A DNA stretch of 64,000 nt from Siccirubricoccus deserti (GTDB lineage: Bacteria > Pseudomonadota > Alphaproteobacteria > Acetobacterales > Acetobacteraceae). The notes below the pieces were generated by a model. It saw nothing but the letters and a program-made list of their open reading frames with translations, made no database searches and had not been told where the DNA came from. This document shows, piece by piece, positions 35,226 to 44,500 of this stretch; position 1 is the stretch's first letter; every line of letters starts with the position of its first letter. Position numbers and translations under genes: made by a program. Location of the stretch: contig NZ_JACOMF010000021.1 in NCBI RefSeq assembly GCF_014283215.1, positions 19,201-83,200 of the forward strand. The letters are read 5' to 3'.

Positions 35226-36452
35226 TCACATCCCGGCCAGGTCGTTCAACCCCATCATCGCCGTCAGCATCGACAGCACGATGCCGGCCACCAGGCCGCC
35301 CATCAGGATGGTGATCGCCGGCACCAGCAGCGCCAGCAGCCGCTGGATCGCCAGCCGGATCCGTTCCTCATGGATCTCCGCCGCGCGCAGGGCCATGGGG
35401 CCGAGCTGCGCATTCTCCTCGCCCAGCCGCAGCAGGTGGATGGTGCGCGGCGGGAAGACGCCGGCATCCGCCAGCGCCTGGGTCAGCCCGCCGCCCTCGC
35501 GCGCCAGGGCGGTGGCGCGATCCACCGCGGCGACGACGGCCGCATTGCCGAGCGTGCCACGCACCACCTCCAGCGCCGCGATCAGCGGCACCCCATTGAC
35601 CAGCAGCGTGCCGAGCACATGGCTGAAGCGGGCCGCCTGCACCTCCCGCAGCAGCGGGCCGAGCACCGGCAGGTGCAGCAGCAGCCGGTCGACCAGCCGC
35701 CGCGGGCCGGGTCGTCGCAGCAGCGCCCCCACCGCCAGCGTGCCGCCCGCCAGCACCAGCAGCGCCAGCAGCCCGTGGCGGGATGCCAGGCTGCTCAGCT
35801 CGATGAGGAATTGCGTTGAGGCGGGCAGCGCCGCGCCGCTCTGCTCGAACAGCGGGATGAACTGCGGCAGCACCTGTGTCAGCAGCAGCGCCACCGAGCC
35901 GAGCGTCGCCGCCAGCAGCAGGCCGGGGTAGATCAGCGCGGCGCTGACGCTTGCTGCCAGCCGGCGCTGGCGTTGCAGCAGCTCCGCCAGTCGCAGCAGG
36001 GTCTGGGCCAGTCGGCCGCCGGCCTCGCCGGCCTGCACCAGCCCGACATGCAGCCGGTGGAAGCTGGCGGGGTAGCGGCCGAGCGCGGCGGAGAGCGGGC
36101 TGCCATCGCGCACCGCATCGCGCAGCCCGGTCGCCACCTGCGCAACCCGGCGGTTCGGCGCGGTGTCCTGCAGGTAGCGCAGCGCCCGGTCGAGATCCTG
36201 GCCGGCGCCGAGCATCGTCGCCAGCTCTAGCAGCAGATCGGCAACCTCCTGCCGGCGCAGCCCGCGGCGGGCGCCGAGCCCGGCCGGCAGCAGCGCGGTG
36301 AAGCCCGTGCCCGCCGCGGCAGGTTCGATGCGCAGCGGGATGCTGCCCTGGCGGCGCAGCGTGGCGACGACCTCGGCCTCGCTCGCCGCCTCCATCCGGC
36401 CGCGCTGCAGGGCGCCGCCGGGGGCGATGGCGGTGTAGCGGAAGCCGGGCAT
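35226..36452 (-). CDS. gspF: Type II secretion inner-membrane platform protein GspF
   Basis: 408 residues with two repeated T2SSF helical domains ('LELATMLGAGQDLDRALRYL' and 'FSHVLGTLLVNGVPLIAALEVV') and three membrane segments ('ALIYPGLLLAATLGSVALLLTQVLPQF', 'LLALLVLAGGTLAVGALL', 'LLALLVPAITILMGGLVAGIVLSML'). The start is 3 bases after the gspE stop. Normal length. Confidence 0.93.
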   Translation of the reverse strand: MPGFRYTAIAPGGALQRGRMEAASEAEVVATLRRQGSIPLRIEPAAAGTGFTALLPAGLGARRGLRRQEVADLLLELATMLGAGQDLDRALRYLQDTAPNRRVAQVATGLRDAVRDGSPLSAALGRYPASFHRLHVGLVQAGEAGGRLAQTLLRLAELLQRQRRLAASVSAALIYPGLLLAATLGSVALLLTQVLPQFIPLFEQSGAALPASTQFLIELSSLASRHGLLALLVLAGGTLAVGALLRRPGPRRLVDRLLLHLPVLGPLLREVQAARFSHVLGTLLVNGVPLIAALEVVRGTLGNAAVVAAVDRATALAREGGGLTQALADAGVFPPRTIHLLRLGEENAQLGPMALRAAEIHEERIRLAIQRLLALLVPAITILMGGLVAGIVLSMLTAMMGLNDLAGM

Positions 36453-36455
36453 CGC

Positions 36456-38150
36456 TCAGGCCGATGCCTGCACGCTGCGGACCACTTCCTCGATCGTCGT
36501 CTCACCGGCCAGGGCGGCGGCGATGCCGGCCTCCAGCATCGTCTCCATGCCGCCGGCGACTGCCGCGGCCTCGATCGTCGCATGGTCGGTGCGGGTGAGG
36601 ATCAGCCGCTCGAGCTCCGGGTCGAGGACGAGGAATTCGGCGATGGCGGCGCGGCCGCGATAGCCGGTCTGCCGGCATGCGGCGCAGCCGACCGGGTGAT
36701 AGAGCGTGACCGCGCCCCCGTCGCAGCGGCGGTCCAGCGCGAAGCGACGGATCAGCTCGGGCGGGGCGGGCAGGGCGCGGCGGCACTCCACGCAGAGCCG
36801 GCGCACCAGCCGCTGCGCCAGCACGCCGCGCAGCGCCGCGGTCATCAGGTAATCCTCAACCCCCATGTCGCGCAGCCGGGTTACCGCGGCGGCCGCGGAG
36901 TTGGTGTGCAGGGTGGACAGCACCAGATGCCCGGTCAGTGCCGCCTGCACCGCGATCTGCGCGGTCTCCGCATCGCGGATCTCGCCCACCATGATGACAT
37001 CCGGGTCCTGCCGGAGAATGGAACGCAGCAGGCTGGCGAAGCCGAGGCCGATCTGTGCCTGCACCTGGATCTGGTTGATGCCGCGCAGCTGGTACTCGAT
37101 CGGGTCCTCGACGGTGACGATCTTGCGGGTGACGGCGTTCAGCGCCAGCAGGCCGGTGTAGAGCGTGGTCGTCTTGCCGCTGCCGGTCGGCCCGGTGACC
37201 AGGATGAGGCCGTTGGGCAGTTCCAGCCCCGCCCTGAATTTCCCGATCACCGCCGGCGACAGGCCGAGGCGGGCGTAGTCGAACACCACCGCGCCGCGGT
37301 CGAGGATGCGCAGCACCAGCGTCTCGCCATGCAGGGACGGGATGGTGGAGACGCGGAAATCCACGTCCTGGCCGCGCACCGTCAGGCGGATGCGGCCATC
37401 CTGTGGCAGCCGCCGCTCGCCGATGTCGAGCCGCGCCATGATCTTGACGCGCGAGATGATGGCGGCGGCCAGGCGCAGCGGCGGGCTTTCGGACTCCTGC
37501 AGCAACCCGTCGTAGCGGTAGCGCACCCGCAGCCGGTCCTCCAGCGGCTCGATATGGATGTCGGAGGCCTGGGTCTCCACCGCGCGGGTGAGAAGCTGGT
37601 TGACCAGGCGGATGATCGGCGCCTCGCTCGCCAGATCCTTCAGCCGCTCGGTATCGCTCTCCAGCAACTCGGCGGGCTCGGCTGGCGCATTCGCCTCCTC
37701 ATCCGGGTAGAGCCGGTCGAGCGCGGCATCCAGCTCGATCGGCACCGCCACCTCGGTGCGGACCTTGTGGCCGGTGGCGGCGGCAATGGCGGCCGGGGTG
37801 AAGGGATCGAGCGGATCGGCCAGCGCCAGCACCAGCGTGCCTTCCTCGATCGCCACCGGCAGGGCGCGGGCCCAGCGTAGGAAGCGGGTGGAGAGGCGGT
37901 CGGCGCACAGCGGCTGGTCGGTCGGGTAGCGGTCGGCGCGGGCGAGCGGCAGGTCCAGCAATGTCGCATAGGCTTCGGCCAGGCCGCGCTCCGACACCAG
38001 GCCGAGCTGCAGCAGCGCCGGCGCCAGCCGCTGGCCGGTTTCCTCGGCGACGCGACGCGCCCGCTCGAAGCCGCGCGCGTCGCATTGGCCGGTGCGGACC
38101 AGCAGCTCCGCGAGACGCTCCAGCATGGTGTCGGGGGCGGCGTCGGTCAC
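36456..38150 (-). CDS. gspE: Type II secretion ATPase GspE
   Basis: 564 residues. N-terminal N1E-type domain, then the ATPase: 'SDIHIEPLEDRLRVRYRYDG', Walker A 'GPTGSGKTTTLY', Asp box 'VTVEDPIEYQ', Walker B 'DPDVIMVGEIRD', His box 'HLVLSTLHTNSA'. The zinc tetra-Cys domain is complete (CVEC, then CAAC). I chose GTG 38150, 7 bases after the transglycosylase stop; ATG 38126 and a start at 38210 overlapping the previous gene are alternatives. Powers pseudopilus assembly. Confidence 0.93.
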   Translation of the reverse strand: MTDAAPDTMLERLAELLVRTGQCDARGFERARRVAEETGQRLAPALLQLGLVSERGLAEAYATLLDLPLARADRYPTDQPLCADRLSTRFLRWARALPVAIEEGTLVLALADPLDPFTPAAIAAATGHKVRTEVAVPIELDAALDRLYPDEEANAPAEPAELLESDTERLKDLASEAPIIRLVNQLLTRAVETQASDIHIEPLEDRLRVRYRYDGLLQESESPPLRLAAAIISRVKIMARLDIGERRLPQDGRIRLTVRGQDVDFRVSTIPSLHGETLVLRILDRGAVVFDYARLGLSPAVIGKFRAGLELPNGLILVTGPTGSGKTTTLYTGLLALNAVTRKIVTVEDPIEYQLRGINQIQVQAQIGLGFASLLRSILRQDPDVIMVGEIRDAETAQIAVQAALTGHLVLSTLHTNSAAAAVTRLRDMGVEDYLMTAALRGVLAQRLVRRLCVECRRALPAPPELIRRFALDRRCDGGAVTLYHPVGCAACRQTGYRGRAAIAEFLVLDPELERLILTRTDHATIEAAAVAGGMETMLEAGIAAALAGETTIEEVVRSVQASA

Positions 38151-38157
38151 GCGGCGG

Positions 38158-38583
38158 TCACGGTCGCGCGGCGGGAAGCGGACGCGGGGCGAACAGCCTC
38201 TGCGCCGCATCCATCACCTTGGCCCGGTAGCCGAAGTGCCGCTCCGGCGTGTGCGAATGATAATAGCCGATGGCACGCATGAGGTCGCCCTGCGCCTCAT
38301 GGAGGTAGATGCGCAGGATCAGCCCGGCGGCGGCGATGTTGAAGCAGGCGTCGTGCAGCAGCCGTTCGCGCACCTCCTCCTCCGCCAGGCCGGAGTGGCG
38401 CGCGAGCGGGCGGATCCACAGCGTGTTGATCTGCATGACGCCGAGGTCCTGCGAGCCATTGGTGTTGGTGCGCGCCAGCCCGACCCGCCCACCCTCCACC
38501 GCCTGGATCGACGGCAGCACGCGCGGCGGCAGCTGATAGGTTGAGGCGACAAGTGCCATGCAGGCGAGGAAGGGTACCGACAT
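38158..38583 (-). CDS. SLT-type lytic transglycosylase in the T2SS operon
   Basis: 141 residues: signal-like N-terminus ('VPFLACMALVASTYQLPP'), then the goose-lysozyme-like fold with catalytic Glu in 'IQAVEGGRVG', 'NGSQDLGVMQINTLW', 'LLHDACFNIAAAGLIL' and 'AIGYYHSHTPER'. This is the VirB1/IagB type that opens peptidoglycan for secretion machines. It lies between gspD and gspE on the same strand. ATG 38583 is preferred over a TTG at 38592. Confidence 0.87.
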   Translation of the reverse strand: MSVPFLACMALVASTYQLPPRVLPSIQAVEGGRVGLARTNTNGSQDLGVMQINTLWIRPLARHSGLAEEEVRERLLHDACFNIAAAGLILRIYLHEAQGDLMRAIGYYHSHTPERHFGYRAKVMDAAQRLFAPRPLPAARP

Positions 38584-38688
38584 TCGATGCAAATTGCCGA
38601 CGACCGCGACTCAACTCCAGCGATCATTGCGGGAGAGAAGTATTATCACCGGGAGTTCATCGGCTGCAGTGACCTCAGAAGCGCCACA

Positions 38689-41025
38689 TCAATTCGGCAG
38701 GCCGATCCTCCGGCGCAGCCGGGCATTCGGATCGGGCGAGCCCGAGGTCGGCAGGTTGTCCAGCCGGTCCGGCACCGCGGCAGCGTTGATCAGCTGTTCC
38801 CGCAGATCCTCGGTCAGCGCCCGCGCCTCGCGCTGGTCGCGCATGACGCGCGGGGTGATCATGATCAGCAGCTCGGTCCGCTGCCGCGTATTGCTCTGCT
38901 GCCCCGCCAGCGCGCCAAGCAGGGGGACGTCCTTCAGCCAGGGAATGCCCTGGTTTCCGACATTCACATTGTCCCGGATCAGCCCGGCGAGGCCGACCGT
39001 CTGGCCATCCTGCACCACCACCCGGGAGACGACGCTGCGTTCCTGGAAGGTCGGCGAGTTGATGCCCTGGGTGGTGATTCCCCTGGCGACGTCGCTGACA
39101 TTCTGCATCACGTCGAGGGTGACCAGGCCGCCGCTGTTGACCCGCGGCGTGATCTCGATGATCACGCCGGTCTGCTGATAGTTGATCGAGCTGACCACCG
39201 GCGCGTTGGGCGTGATGACGCTCTGCGAGGTCTGGCTGAGATAGGGCACCACATCGCCCACCTGCAGCCGTGCGGTGTGGTTGTCGACGACCATGAGCTG
39301 TGGCGAGGACAGCACGTTCACCGTGGTGACATCCTGCAGCGCGGTGATCGCCATCGGCACGCCGGTGGCCCTGGTGCCGCTGAGGATGAAGCCCGGCAGC
39401 GTGGTGTTGAAGGCGATCTGCGCCGGGTTGAAGCCGCCCTGCGCGGCGCTGAGGACGCCGTTGAGGCCGCCGGAGCGGAAGAAGAACTGCGTGCCGTATT
39501 GCAGCGCGTCGTTCAGCGTGACCTCGGCGATGACGGCGTCGATGCGGACCTGCAGCGGCAGGATGTCGATCTTGCGGAGCATCGCCTCCACCGTGCCGAC
39601 CTCGCGCCGCGTGCCATAGAATAGCAGGGCGTTGTTCTGCGGGTCGGGGATGATGCGCAGGCTGTCGGGGTTGGCCTCCACCCCGCTGGGGTCGAGCGGG
39701 CCAAGCAGCGGGTTGGCCGGGGCCGCCGGACCCGCGGGCGGCTGGCCCTGGCCGAGCAGGATCGGGGTGCTGCCGGCGGTGCTACCGCCCCCCGGCGTGG
39801 CGTTCGCCAGCCCGGCCGCGCCCAGGCCCGATCCCCCCGAGGTGCCGCCGGTGCCGAACCCGCGGCCGAAGCCGGTCCCGCCCATCGCCGGGCGGCCGGT
39901 GATGGCGGTGACGCCACCCCCGCCCGCCGCCTCACCGGGCCCCGATGCTGCCCCAGCGCCGGTGGCGCCGCGCAGGGCGCGGGTCGGCTGCGCCGTCACA
40001 TTGTTCGGGGTGAAGGCCTGCTGCAGCAGGTAGGCGACGTCATTGGCGGTGCTGTTCTGCAGGTAATGCACGTGCCAGCTGCGGATCGTCTGCTGCCGCG
40101 TGCGGTCGATCAGCGCATGGATCCGGCGCGCCTCGTCGATGGCACGGGGCTGCTGGGCGACCACCAGCACGGCGTTGACCCGGGCCATCGGCACCACCCG
40201 CACCTGGCCCCCCGCGCCGCCGACCGCCGCGCGCAGGGCTTCCTGCAAGGCCGTGGTGACGTCCCGCACATCGCCGACGCCGACCGGCAGCAGGGCGTAG
40301 GATTGCCCGGCCAGCAGGTCGATGTCGAAGCTCCGCACCAGGCTCAGCAGACTCTCCCGCGCCTGGGGGTCGCCGCCGACCAGCAGCGCGTTGCGGGCCG
40401 GGTCGGCAATGATCCGGCTGCCTTCGGTGACATAGGGCTGCAGCACCCGGGCGAGCTCCTCGGCCGCGGCATGGCGCAGCATGACCACGGTGGTGCCGCC
40501 GACACCCTCGCTGGCCGCGGTGGCCGGCGCCTGGGCCGCGGGGACGATGCGGTAGAGCGTGCCGGAGCGGACCAGCGCCGCGCCATTCTGTGCCAGCAGC
40601 GCCTGCAAGGTTGGCAGCAGCTGGCTGCGCGCCAGGGGCTGCACCGTGCGCAGGGTGGCGGTGCCCTGCACCGCCGGGTCGATGGTGTAGTTCTCCCGCA
40701 GGATGGTCCCGAGGATCTGCGCCGCCACCTCACGAATGTCGGTGCCGGCGAAATCCAGCGAGATGTCGCCGCCCTGCTGCGGCGCGGGGCCGGGGGGCGA
40801 GGGCGGTTCGGCCGGTCTTCCATAGGCGATCTGCGGCACTCCGGCCGCCGTGGGCGTCCCGACGATGCTGTTGATGCGTGGCGGCGCGGCGGCCGAGCCG
40901 ACGGGCGGTTGGCCGGGAAAGGCGCTGATCGCCGAGGTTTCGGGCGGCGTGCAGCCGCTGGCCAGCAACGCCAGCAGCCCGCGCAGCAACGCCCCGGCCG
41001 CGCGCCCATGATGCGCCGGTGGCAC
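38689..41025 (-). CDS. gspD: Type II secretion outer-membrane secretin GspD (lipoprotein)
   Basis: 778 residues from GTG 41025. 'LLRGLLALLASGC' is a lipobox, so the secretin probably carries its own lipid anchor; no gspS pilotin is nearby. N0-N3 repeats follow ('ISLDFAGTDIREVAAQILGTIL', 'VMLRHAAAEELARVLQPY', 'VHYLQNSTANDVAYLLQQAF'), then an unusually Gly-rich low-complexity insert (around residues 395-470), then the secretin domain ('VPYLSQTSQSVITPNAPVV', 'TGVIIEITPRV', 'VGLAGLIRDN', 'RTELLIMITPRVM'). The start is the weakest part of the call. Confidence 0.92.
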   Translation of the reverse strand: MPPAHHGRAAGALLRGLLALLASGCTPPETSAISAFPGQPPVGSAAAPPRINSIVGTPTAAGVPQIAYGRPAEPPSPPGPAPQQGGDISLDFAGTDIREVAAQILGTILRENYTIDPAVQGTATLRTVQPLARSQLLPTLQALLAQNGAALVRSGTLYRIVPAAQAPATAASEGVGGTTVVMLRHAAAEELARVLQPYVTEGSRIIADPARNALLVGGDPQARESLLSLVRSFDIDLLAGQSYALLPVGVGDVRDVTTALQEALRAAVGGAGGQVRVVPMARVNAVLVVAQQPRAIDEARRIHALIDRTRQQTIRSWHVHYLQNSTANDVAYLLQQAFTPNNVTAQPTRALRGATGAGAASGPGEAAGGGGVTAITGRPAMGGTGFGRGFGTGGTSGGSGLGAAGLANATPGGGSTAGSTPILLGQGQPPAGPAAPANPLLGPLDPSGVEANPDSLRIIPDPQNNALLFYGTRREVGTVEAMLRKIDILPLQVRIDAVIAEVTLNDALQYGTQFFFRSGGLNGVLSAAQGGFNPAQIAFNTTLPGFILSGTRATGVPMAITALQDVTTVNVLSSPQLMVVDNHTARLQVGDVVPYLSQTSQSVITPNAPVVSSINYQQTGVIIEITPRVNSGGLVTLDVMQNVSDVARGITTQGINSPTFQERSVVSRVVVQDGQTVGLAGLIRDNVNVGNQGIPWLKDVPLLGALAGQQSNTRQRTELLIMITPRVMRDQREARALTEDLREQLINAAAVPDRLDNLPTSGSPDPNARLRRRIGLPN

Positions 41026-41367
41026 ATGCCGGCCGGGCTGCCGGCCGGCGCTTCGCGGATCAACCAGTCCGAGGCATGGCGTGCCGGAAGCGGCTGGTGA
41101 GATAGCTGCCTCCGGCCTGGCGCTGGCGAAGGGCATGCGGGCCGCGGTCTGTCTCCAACGAGGCACAGCGTCTCCGAGCGATCATGGAGACGGCATCATT
41201 TCTACTTTTGGGTGCCAAATCCAATCACTCGGATCGTTCTTGGAACAACACTCTGCGAGGCGTCAACGATGCCCAGCCTCCCATACGCCACGGAAGTGGC
41301 AGGACGGACAGCAAGCCATCGTGTTCGCGTTCGGAGAAAATTCCTGGCCTCAGGAGGCGAGGGAAGG
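41026..41367. other. Gap between gspD and tRNA-Val
   Basis: No gene recognised. Short open frames here lack homology. Presumably holds the gspD promoter; no clear -35/-10 pair was found. Confidence 0.4.
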
Positions 41368-41442
41368 TGGTGGGCGCGACAGGGATTGAACCTGTGACCC
41401 TTCGCGTGTGAAGCGAATGCTCTCCCGCTGAGCTACGCGCCC
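41368..41442 (-). tRNA. tRNA-Val (anticodon CAC)
   Basis: The minus strand folds as a complete cloverleaf: acceptor GGGCGCG/CGCGCCC, D-arm GCTC-AGCGGGA-GAGC, anticodon arm TTCGC-TTCACAC-GCGAA with anticodon CAC, T-arm ending TTCAATCC, and an encoded CCA end (41368-41370). 75 bases with CCA. Confidence 0.97.
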
Positions 41443-41538
41443 GAGAGGCCGGGTGGATAGGCGGCACACGGGGGAGTGTCAAGCCGCTGCGTATCAGCGG
41501 CGTTGTGGCCACCGGCCCGCGGAGCGTAGCCTGCCGCG

Positions 41539-42384
41539 ATGCGGCAATGCGGGCTGATCCCCCTGCTCGTCCTCTGCCTCGGCGCCCTTCTCCCGACGGC
41601 GGCCGGCGCCCAACCGCTGCTGGCGCATTACGAAGTGCGCGCCGCCGGCATCACGGTAATGCGGGTGGAGGTGACGCTGGATCTCGGCGGGCCGAACTAC
41701 CTGGTTCGCACCCGCATCCGCACAACGGGCGTGGCTGGCCTTTTCTCCTCCGGCGACCAGGTCACCTCCGTCGAGGGCCGCTGGCAGGGCGCCGAGCCGA
41801 TGCCGGCGCATTACCGGGTGGAGGGGATGTGGCACGGCACCCGCCGGCATGTGGTGATGAATTGGGTTCCACCTGGCATCCCCCGCCTCTCGGCGATCGA
41901 GCCGCCGAACGAGACGGAGCGGGAGGCGGTGCCGGATGCCCTGCAACGCGGCACGATGGACGCGCTCTCGGCGCTGGCCAAGCTGACCCGGGCGGTGGCG
42001 GAGACCGGCCGCTGCGACCTGCAGGCCGCGGTCTACGACGGTCGCCGCCGGGCGGATTACGCGGCGTGGACCCTCGGCTTCGCGCCGCTGCCGGCGGGCG
42101 GCGCCTGGTCCGGGGAGGCGCTGCGCTGCGGCTTCGAAAGCCGGGTCGTCGCCGGCTTCCGCGGCGACCAGGACCCGGAGGACGCACGCCGGCCGCAGCC
42201 CGCCTCTGTCTGGATGGCCGGCGTCGCCCCCGGCCGGCCGCCGCTGCCGGTGCTGGTCGAGATGCCGTCCCGCTGGTTCGGCACCATCCGGGCGACGCTG
42301 GTCGGGTTGGAGGCCGCGCCGCGGGGCGCGCTACCCACCGATGTCGCCCAGGCGCCCCCGCAATCCCGCCAGGGCCGCCGGTAG
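41539..42384 (+). CDS. DUF3108 secreted protein
   Basis: 281 residues with a signal peptide ('LIPLLVLCLGALLPTAAGAQP'). The DUF3108 pattern is seen in 'LLAHYEVRAAGITVMRVEVTLDLGG', 'YLVRTRIRTTGVAGLFSS', 'GDQVTSVEGRW', 'PAHYRVEGMWHGTRRHVVMNW' and the later 'CDLQAAVYDGRRRADY'. Periplasmic or envelope protein of unknown function. Its last 54 bases overlap the 3' end of gph on the other strand. Confidence 0.85.
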   Translation: MRQCGLIPLLVLCLGALLPTAAGAQPLLAHYEVRAAGITVMRVEVTLDLGGPNYLVRTRIRTTGVAGLFSSGDQVTSVEGRWQGAEPMPAHYRVEGMWHGTRRHVVMNWVPPGIPRLSAIEPPNETEREAVPDALQRGTMDALSALAKLTRAVAETGRCDLQAAVYDGRRRADYAAWTLGFAPLPAGGAWSGEALRCGFESRVVAGFRGDQDPEDARRPQPASVWMAGVAPGRPPLPVLVEMPSRWFGTIRATLVGLEAAPRGALPTDVAQAPPQSRQGRR

Positions 42385-43002
42385 CGCCGCTGGCGCCGCG
42401 GCGGTGGCGGCGGCGCCCTCGGCCATGGCAGGCGTCCCATAGCCCCAGCCGGCGAAGATGCAGGGCACCCCGGCGCCGGCCGCCGCCGCCACGTCGTTGC
42501 GGTGGTCGCCGATCATCACCGCCCGGCCCGGCGTGCCGCCGGCCGCGGCGAGCGTGCCCAGCAGATGCCCAGGGTCCGGCTTGCGGACCGGAAAGCTGTC
42601 GCCACCGCCGATGGCGGCGAATCGGCCCTCGATGCCAAGGCCGCGCAGCAGCGCCAGGGTCGCGGCCACCGGCTTGTTGGTGCAGACCGCGAGCCGCCAG
42701 CCCGCCGCCGCCAGTGCGGTGAGCGCCTCCGGAATGCCGGGGAAGGGCGCGGTCGCCTCGGCGGCGCGGGCGGTGTAGTCGGCGGTGAAGCCGGCCAGCG
42801 CCGCCTCGGAGAAGGGCAGGCCACGGGCGGCGAGGGCGCGCTCCACCAGCACCCGCACGCCGTCGCCGATCATCCGCACCACCTCCTGCCGGGCGAAGGG
42901 TGGGCGGTCGAGCCGGGCCATCAGCCGGTCGAGCGCGGCATGGATGTCGGGCGCGCTGTCGACCAGCGTGCCGTCGAGGTCGAAGACGGCGAGGGGAGGC
43001 AT
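42331..43002 (-). CDS. gph: Phosphoglycolate phosphatase (HAD family)
   Basis: 223 residues with all HAD motifs: 'FDLDGTLVDSAPDI' (nucleophile Asp), 'AVCTNKP', 'RKPDPGHLL' and 'MIGDHRNDVAAAAGAGVP'. Length and cap domain fit Gph, which clears 2-phosphoglycolate from DNA repair or oxygenase activity. A general HAD phosphatase of other specificity remains possible. Divergent from glmU. Confidence 0.88.
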   Translation of the reverse strand: MPPLAVFDLDGTLVDSAPDIHAALDRLMARLDRPPFARQEVVRMIGDGVRVLVERALAARGLPFSEAALAGFTADYTARAAEATAPFPGIPEALTALAAAGWRLAVCTNKPVAATLALLRGLGIEGRFAAIGGGDSFPVRKPDPGHLLGTLAAAGGTPGRAVMIGDHRNDVAAAAGAGVPCIFAGWGYGTPAMAEGAAATAAAPAALPAALAGLRGRLGDIGG

Positions 43003-43165
43003 GGCGCCACCCTGGCCTGCCCGGCCGCCGCGCGCAATCTGCCCGGGGGTGGCACGGCGCGGTATGGCGCTTGCCTCCAGTCAAACTTCCGGTCACATCC
43101 GGCAACCCAAGGTAACGCCCACAACCCTTGCCCGCGCCGCCCGCCCAAGTCTATCGGAGTCCGCG

Positions 43166-44500
43166 ATGCCCGCCGCTGCCATCATCCTCGCCGCCGGACT
43201 TGGCACGCGCATGCGGAGCGCGCTGCCCAAGGCGCTGCACCCCGTGGCCGGCCGGCCCATGCTCAACCACCTTATCGCCGCCTGCGAGCAGGTCTTCGCC
43301 CGTATTGTGGTGGTGGTCGGGCCGGGGATGCCAGGGCTTGAGGCCGCCGCCCGGCCGCATGCCACGGTGGTGCAGGTGGAACGCCTCGGCACTGGCCATG
43401 CCGCATTGCAGGCGGCGCCGCTGCTGCGCGGCTTTGAAGGCGATGTCGCGGTGCTCTACGCCGACAACCCGTTGATCCCGGAAGCGACGCTGCGGCGGTT
43501 GCTGGACCGCCGGACCGAGGCCGGCCTCACCCTGCTGGCGATGCGCCCAGCCGATCCCGGGCGCTACGGCCGGGTGCTGACCGATGCGGCGGGCGACGTC
43601 GCGCGGGTGGTGGAATGGGCGGATGCCGATGCGGCGGAGCGCGCGGTCGGCCTCTGCAACGCGGGCGTGGTCGCCGCCCCGGCCAATGACCTGTTCCGCT
43701 GGCTGGAGGCGGTGCGGCCGGACAACGCCAAGGGAGAGTACTACCTGACCGACATCGTCGCCCTGGCCGTTGCCGAGGGCCGCCGCGTGGTTGCCGAGGA
43801 AGCCGCCGAAGCCGACCTTGCCGGCGCCAACAGCCGGGCCGAGCTGGCCCAGCTGGAGGCGACGCTGCAGACCCGGCTGCGCGCCGCGGCGATGGCGGGC
43901 GGGGCGACCCTGGTGGCGCCGGAGACCGTGTTCTTCTCCTGGGACACCAGGCTGGGCGAGGATGTGACGGTCGGCCCCAATGTCGTCTTCGGCCCGGGGG
44001 TCGCGGTGGAGGATGGTGTGGAGATTCGTGCCTTCTCCCACCTCGAAGGCTGCGTGATCCGGCGCGGCGCCATCATCGGCCCCTTCGCGCGGCTGCGGCC
44101 GGGCACCGAGATCGGGGCGGCCGCGCATGTCGGCAATTTCGTCGAGCTGAAGGCGGCGCTGCTCGGCGAAGGCGCCAAGGCCAACCACCTCAGCTATCTG
44201 GGAGATGCGGAGATTGGCGCCGGGGCCAATATCGGCGCCGGCACCATCACCTGCAACTACGACGGCGTCGCCAAGCATCGCACCCGCATCGGCGCCGGCG
44301 CCTTCATCGGCAGCGATGCCGCGCTGGTGGCGCCGGTCAGCATCGGCGACCGTGCCCTGGTCGCCGCCGGCAGCGTCATCACCGAGGATGTGCCGGCGGA
44401 TGCGATGGCGGTCGCCCGCGGTCGCCAGGTGGTGAAGCCGGGGCGGGGGTTTCGCGGGAAGCAGGGAAGACCTCCCACGCCTCCGAAGGGAGCAAACTAG
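43166..44500 (+). CDS. glmU: Bifunctional UDP-GlcNAc pyrophosphorylase GlmU
   Basis: 444 residues: N-terminal uridyltransferase ('IILAAGLGTRMRSALPKALHPVAG', 'RLGTGHAAL', 'VLYADNPLI', 'GEYYLTDIV') and C-terminal left-handed beta-helix acetyltransferase ('HLEGCVIRRGAIIGPFARLRPG', 'NFVELKAALLGEGAKANHLSYLGDAEIG', 'NIGAGTITCNYDG'). Provides UDP-GlcNAc for peptidoglycan and LPS. ATG 43166 with GGAG upstream. Its TAG stop abuts the glmS ATG directly, so the pair forms an operon covering the pathway from fructose-6-P. Confidence 0.96.
   Translation: MPAAAIILAAGLGTRMRSALPKALHPVAGRPMLNHLIAACEQVFARIVVVVGPGMPGLEAAARPHATVVQVERLGTGHAALQAAPLLRGFEGDVAVLYADNPLIPEATLRRLLDRRTEAGLTLLAMRPADPGRYGRVLTDAAGDVARVVEWADADAAERAVGLCNAGVVAAPANDLFRWLEAVRPDNAKGEYYLTDIVALAVAEGRRVVAEEAAEADLAGANSRAELAQLEATLQTRLRAAAMAGGATLVAPETVFFSWDTRLGEDVTVGPNVVFGPGVAVEDGVEIRAFSHLEGCVIRRGAIIGPFARLRPGTEIGAAAHVGNFVELKAALLGEGAKANHLSYLGDAEIGAGANIGAGTITCNYDGVAKHRTRIGAGAFIGSDAALVAPVSIGDRALVAAGSVITEDVPADAMAVARGRQVVKPGRGFRGKQGRPPTPPKGAN

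Noticed and set aside
41368..41442. tRNA-Val as an integration site
   Set aside because: No integrase gene and no partial repeat of the tRNA 3' end nearby.
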